Of a stretch of DNA of 64,000 bases, positions 62,588 to 64,000 are shown in pieces. A model generated the notes under the pieces. The model saw nothing but the letters and a program-made list of their open reading frames with translations. It was not told where the DNA came from and did not search any database. Made by a program: the position numbers and the translations under genes. The stretch's first letter is position 1, and the number at the start of each line of letters is the position of its first letter. The DNA comes from Luteibacter sp. (GTDB lineage: Bacteria; Pseudomonadota; Gammaproteobacteria; Xanthomonadales; Rhodanobacteraceae). The stretch covers positions 62,001-126,000 of the forward strand of contig NZ_WNDO01000014.1 in the NCBI RefSeq assembly GCF_009912395.1, written 5' to 3'.

Positions 62588-63793
62588 ATGTCGCCGTCGG
62601 ATGATCCGCGCTACGGGCTGGCGCGCTATGTCATCGCGGCGGCGCTGGCGCGCATGGCCGATGGCGGGGCGATCGTCGCCATCGTCCTGCTAGTGAACAG
62701 CCATGGCGGCGACGGCGCGACGGCAGGCTTCCTCGGTGCGTGCCTCACGGCACCGCATATGCTCGGCCCGTTCGTGGCCCGGCGCATCGATCTGGCGGAT
62801 GACGGTCGCCGAGTGATCGCGTTCGCCTGTGTGCTTTACGCCATCGCGCTGTCGATCGGCGTCATCGCCTACGGCCGCGTGCCTGTCGGCGTGATCGCGG
62901 CAACCTTCATCGTCGCCGGGTGTTGCGGTCCCCTGCTGACGGGCGGTATCAGCACGCGACTGGCGACCATCGCGGGCCCGGACCTGCGACGACAACGAAG
63001 GGCGCAAGGTTGGGACGTGGCGACGTACGGCATTGGCGGCACGGTCGGTCCATCGATGGTCGCGGCCATCGCGACGTGGCGTTCGGCGACCGAAGCCGCG
63101 CTTTGGTTGGCCGGTTCGGTCTTCGTGTCGGCATGGCTGGTGATGCGCCTGCCGTACGGCGCACCGGAACACGGTGGCCATCCCGCCCGGGTACCGTCGG
63201 CATGGGCGACCATCCGTCTGATGTGCGGGGAAGGACGTCTGCGGCGCACGCTCTACATGACGGTGATCGTCGCCTTCGCCATGGCCGCGCTTCCCATCGT
63301 TGCCGTGCAGATGGCTCACGCGCTGCACATCCCACCCGCCAGTGCCGCGGTGCTGACCGCCGCCTACGGTATCGGCAACCTTGCGGGTTCGGCGGTGGTC
63401 ATGACTCGTCCGCTCACGGGAAGCCCGGATGTACTGATGCCCCGGCTCGCCTTCGGCATCGTCGCCGCCCTGCTGGTCATCCTCGCCAGCGGTGCGTTCG
63501 CGCTCTCTACGATGGCGTATTTCATGGTGGGGTGCGTCAACGCCTTCTTCTTCGCCGCCACGCTCGCGGCGCGCACGGAGTACGCGCCGCCGGGCAGCCG
63601 TGGTCAGGTTTTCCTTTGGGTGGCGGCGCTGAAGATCACCGCCGGCTCCGCGGGTACGGCGGTGGCTGGCACCCTGATCGGCATCGATGCGCGCCTGCCG
63701 ATCGTCGGCGGCATCGTCCTCATCGTGCTCGCGGCGTCATGGGCGCAGCTGGAGCGCTATCGAGATCGACGCCCGTTGACGGTAGCTCAGTGA
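62588..63793 (+). CDS. MFS transporter
   Basis: A 401-residue protein with about 11-12 helices and MFS features (GDGATAGFLGACLTAPHML; DLRRQRRAQGWDV in the central loop; GIGNLAGSAVVM). It follows the DapA-like gene after two bases, so the pair is coupled. It may export the lyase product or import its substrate. Its stop overlaps the end of the following convergent gene. Confidence 0.88.
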   Translation: MSPSDDPRYGLARYVIAAALARMADGGAIVAIVLLVNSHGGDGATAGFLGACLTAPHMLGPFVARRIDLADDGRRVIAFACVLYAIALSIGVIAYGRVPVGVIAATFIVAGCCGPLLTGGISTRLATIAGPDLRRQRRAQGWDVATYGIGGTVGPSMVAAIATWRSATEAALWLAGSVFVSAWLVMRLPYGAPEHGGHPARVPSAWATIRLMCGEGRLRRTLYMTVIVAFAMAALPIVAVQMAHALHIPPASAAVLTAAYGIGNLAGSAVVMTRPLTGSPDVLMPRLAFGIVAALLVILASGAFALSTMAYFMVGCVNAFFFAATLAARTEYAPPGSRGQVFLWVAALKITAGSAGTAVAGTLIGIDARLPIVGGIVLIVLAASWAQLERYRDRRPLTVAQ

Positions 63794-64000
63794 TCAGGCG
63801 TCGGCGGCTTCTTGTAGGGCACGAACTGCCCTAGCACCACGAAACCGTTGGGGATGCCGCTGTAGCGCTCCACGAGACGGATGTTGTCCAGTTCGCACAG
63901 CTGCGAGCCGACGGTGTGGGTGACCAGGATGTTGCGCGAATCCAGCAGGTCGGCGCCGGATTTGAGCTGGTTGACGTACCAGGTGCTGCCGATCCGATAG
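63787..64000 (-). CDS. C-terminal end of an unidentified protein (partial)
   Basis: The minus frame from the right edge to TGA at 63787-63789 gives 70 codons, ending VVLGQFVPYKKPPTPDH, and includes NILVTHTVGSQLCELDNIRL and RYSGIPNGF. It is continuous and codon-like and overlaps the stop of the MFS gene by seven bases. I do not recognise the family; the N-terminus is outside the window. Confidence 0.6.
   Translation of the reverse strand, partial: YRIGSTWYVNQLKSGADLLDSRNILVTHTVGSQLCELDNIRLVERYSGIPNGFVVLGQFVPYKKPPTPDH

Noticed and set aside
1..64000. CRISPR arrays, transposases, integrases, att sites or phage genes
   Set aside because: No direct-repeat/spacer arrays and no such protein families were seen; the repeats found are inverted and short.

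Overview
The window is a high-GC chromosomal segment whose gene families (AcvB/VirJ-type protein behind MprF, EAL-CBS-GGDEF protein, subclass B3 metallo-beta-lactamase, many LysR/AraC-type divergons, TonB receptor with PepSY partner) and short GTAGGAGCGCGC hairpin repeats suggest a gammaproteobacterium of the Xanthomonadales, most likely Rhodanobacteraceae (Luteibacter/Dyella-like). This placement is an inference; no rRNA or tRNA gene was seen. There is no phage, plasmid, CRISPR array or transposase. The layout is ordinary chromosome: short operons separated by hairpin repeats, with many accessory 'regulator plus divergent enzyme' pairs.

Region by region: 0-8.4 kb holds the end of a GH20-like hexosaminidase, the large helicase Lhr, a secreted GH3 glucosidase, an outer-membrane-type protein and a tiny membrane protein. 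8.4-9.1 kb has no convincing protein gene but contains a terminator and nested inverted repeats that look like a structured RNA on the minus strand. 9.1-14.6 kb is an envelope block: a VirJ/AcvB-type hydrolase translationally coupled to MprF, and an LTA-synthase-like sulfatase-fold protein. 14.7-22.8 kb carries a pirin, a luciferase-like monooxygenase with an overlapping PIN gene, a LysR/SDR divergon (the SDR lacks its catalytic Tyr and Lys), DUF72, an orphan NarL-type regulator and a GlxA-type regulator/HD-hydrolase divergon. 22.9-27.1 kb is an iron block (TonB receptor, PepSY protein, partial Fur box) followed by a B3 metallo-beta-lactamase.

27.1-32.6 kb holds a FAD monooxygenase/AraC divergon, an acyltransferase, a LysR gene, a VOC protein, a DksA-type zinc finger and a phosphoglycerate-mutase-like phosphatase. 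32.6-36.2 kb carries an EAL-CBS-GGDEF protein and a chemoreceptor; each is preceded by a close match to the FliA (sigma-28) promoter, so both probably belong to the flagellar regulon. 36.3-47.5 kb has small oxidoreductases, an L,D-transpeptidase with a degenerate internal repeat, a secreted nuclease, LysR/AraC regulators, a LytS/LytR-type two-component pair, a frameshifted RBBP9-like hydrolase and small unknown proteins.

47.6-55.2 kb is the most interesting part: a serine-type transporter diverges from a LysR gene followed by a tightly packed set of amino-acid permease, an actinobacterial-type DapD homologue, an MHS-family transporter and an acyl-CoA-dehydrogenase-fold flavoprotein of the monooxygenase type. 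I read this as a candidate uptake/N-acylation/oxidation pathway for an unusual amino acid. 55.3-64 kb has an ECF sigma factor with a coupled membrane protein, a phosphatidylserine-synthase-like enzyme, an EamA/AraC divergon, an Old Yellow Enzyme, a MocR regulator divergent from a DapA-like lyase plus MFS exporter, and the end of an unidentified gene.
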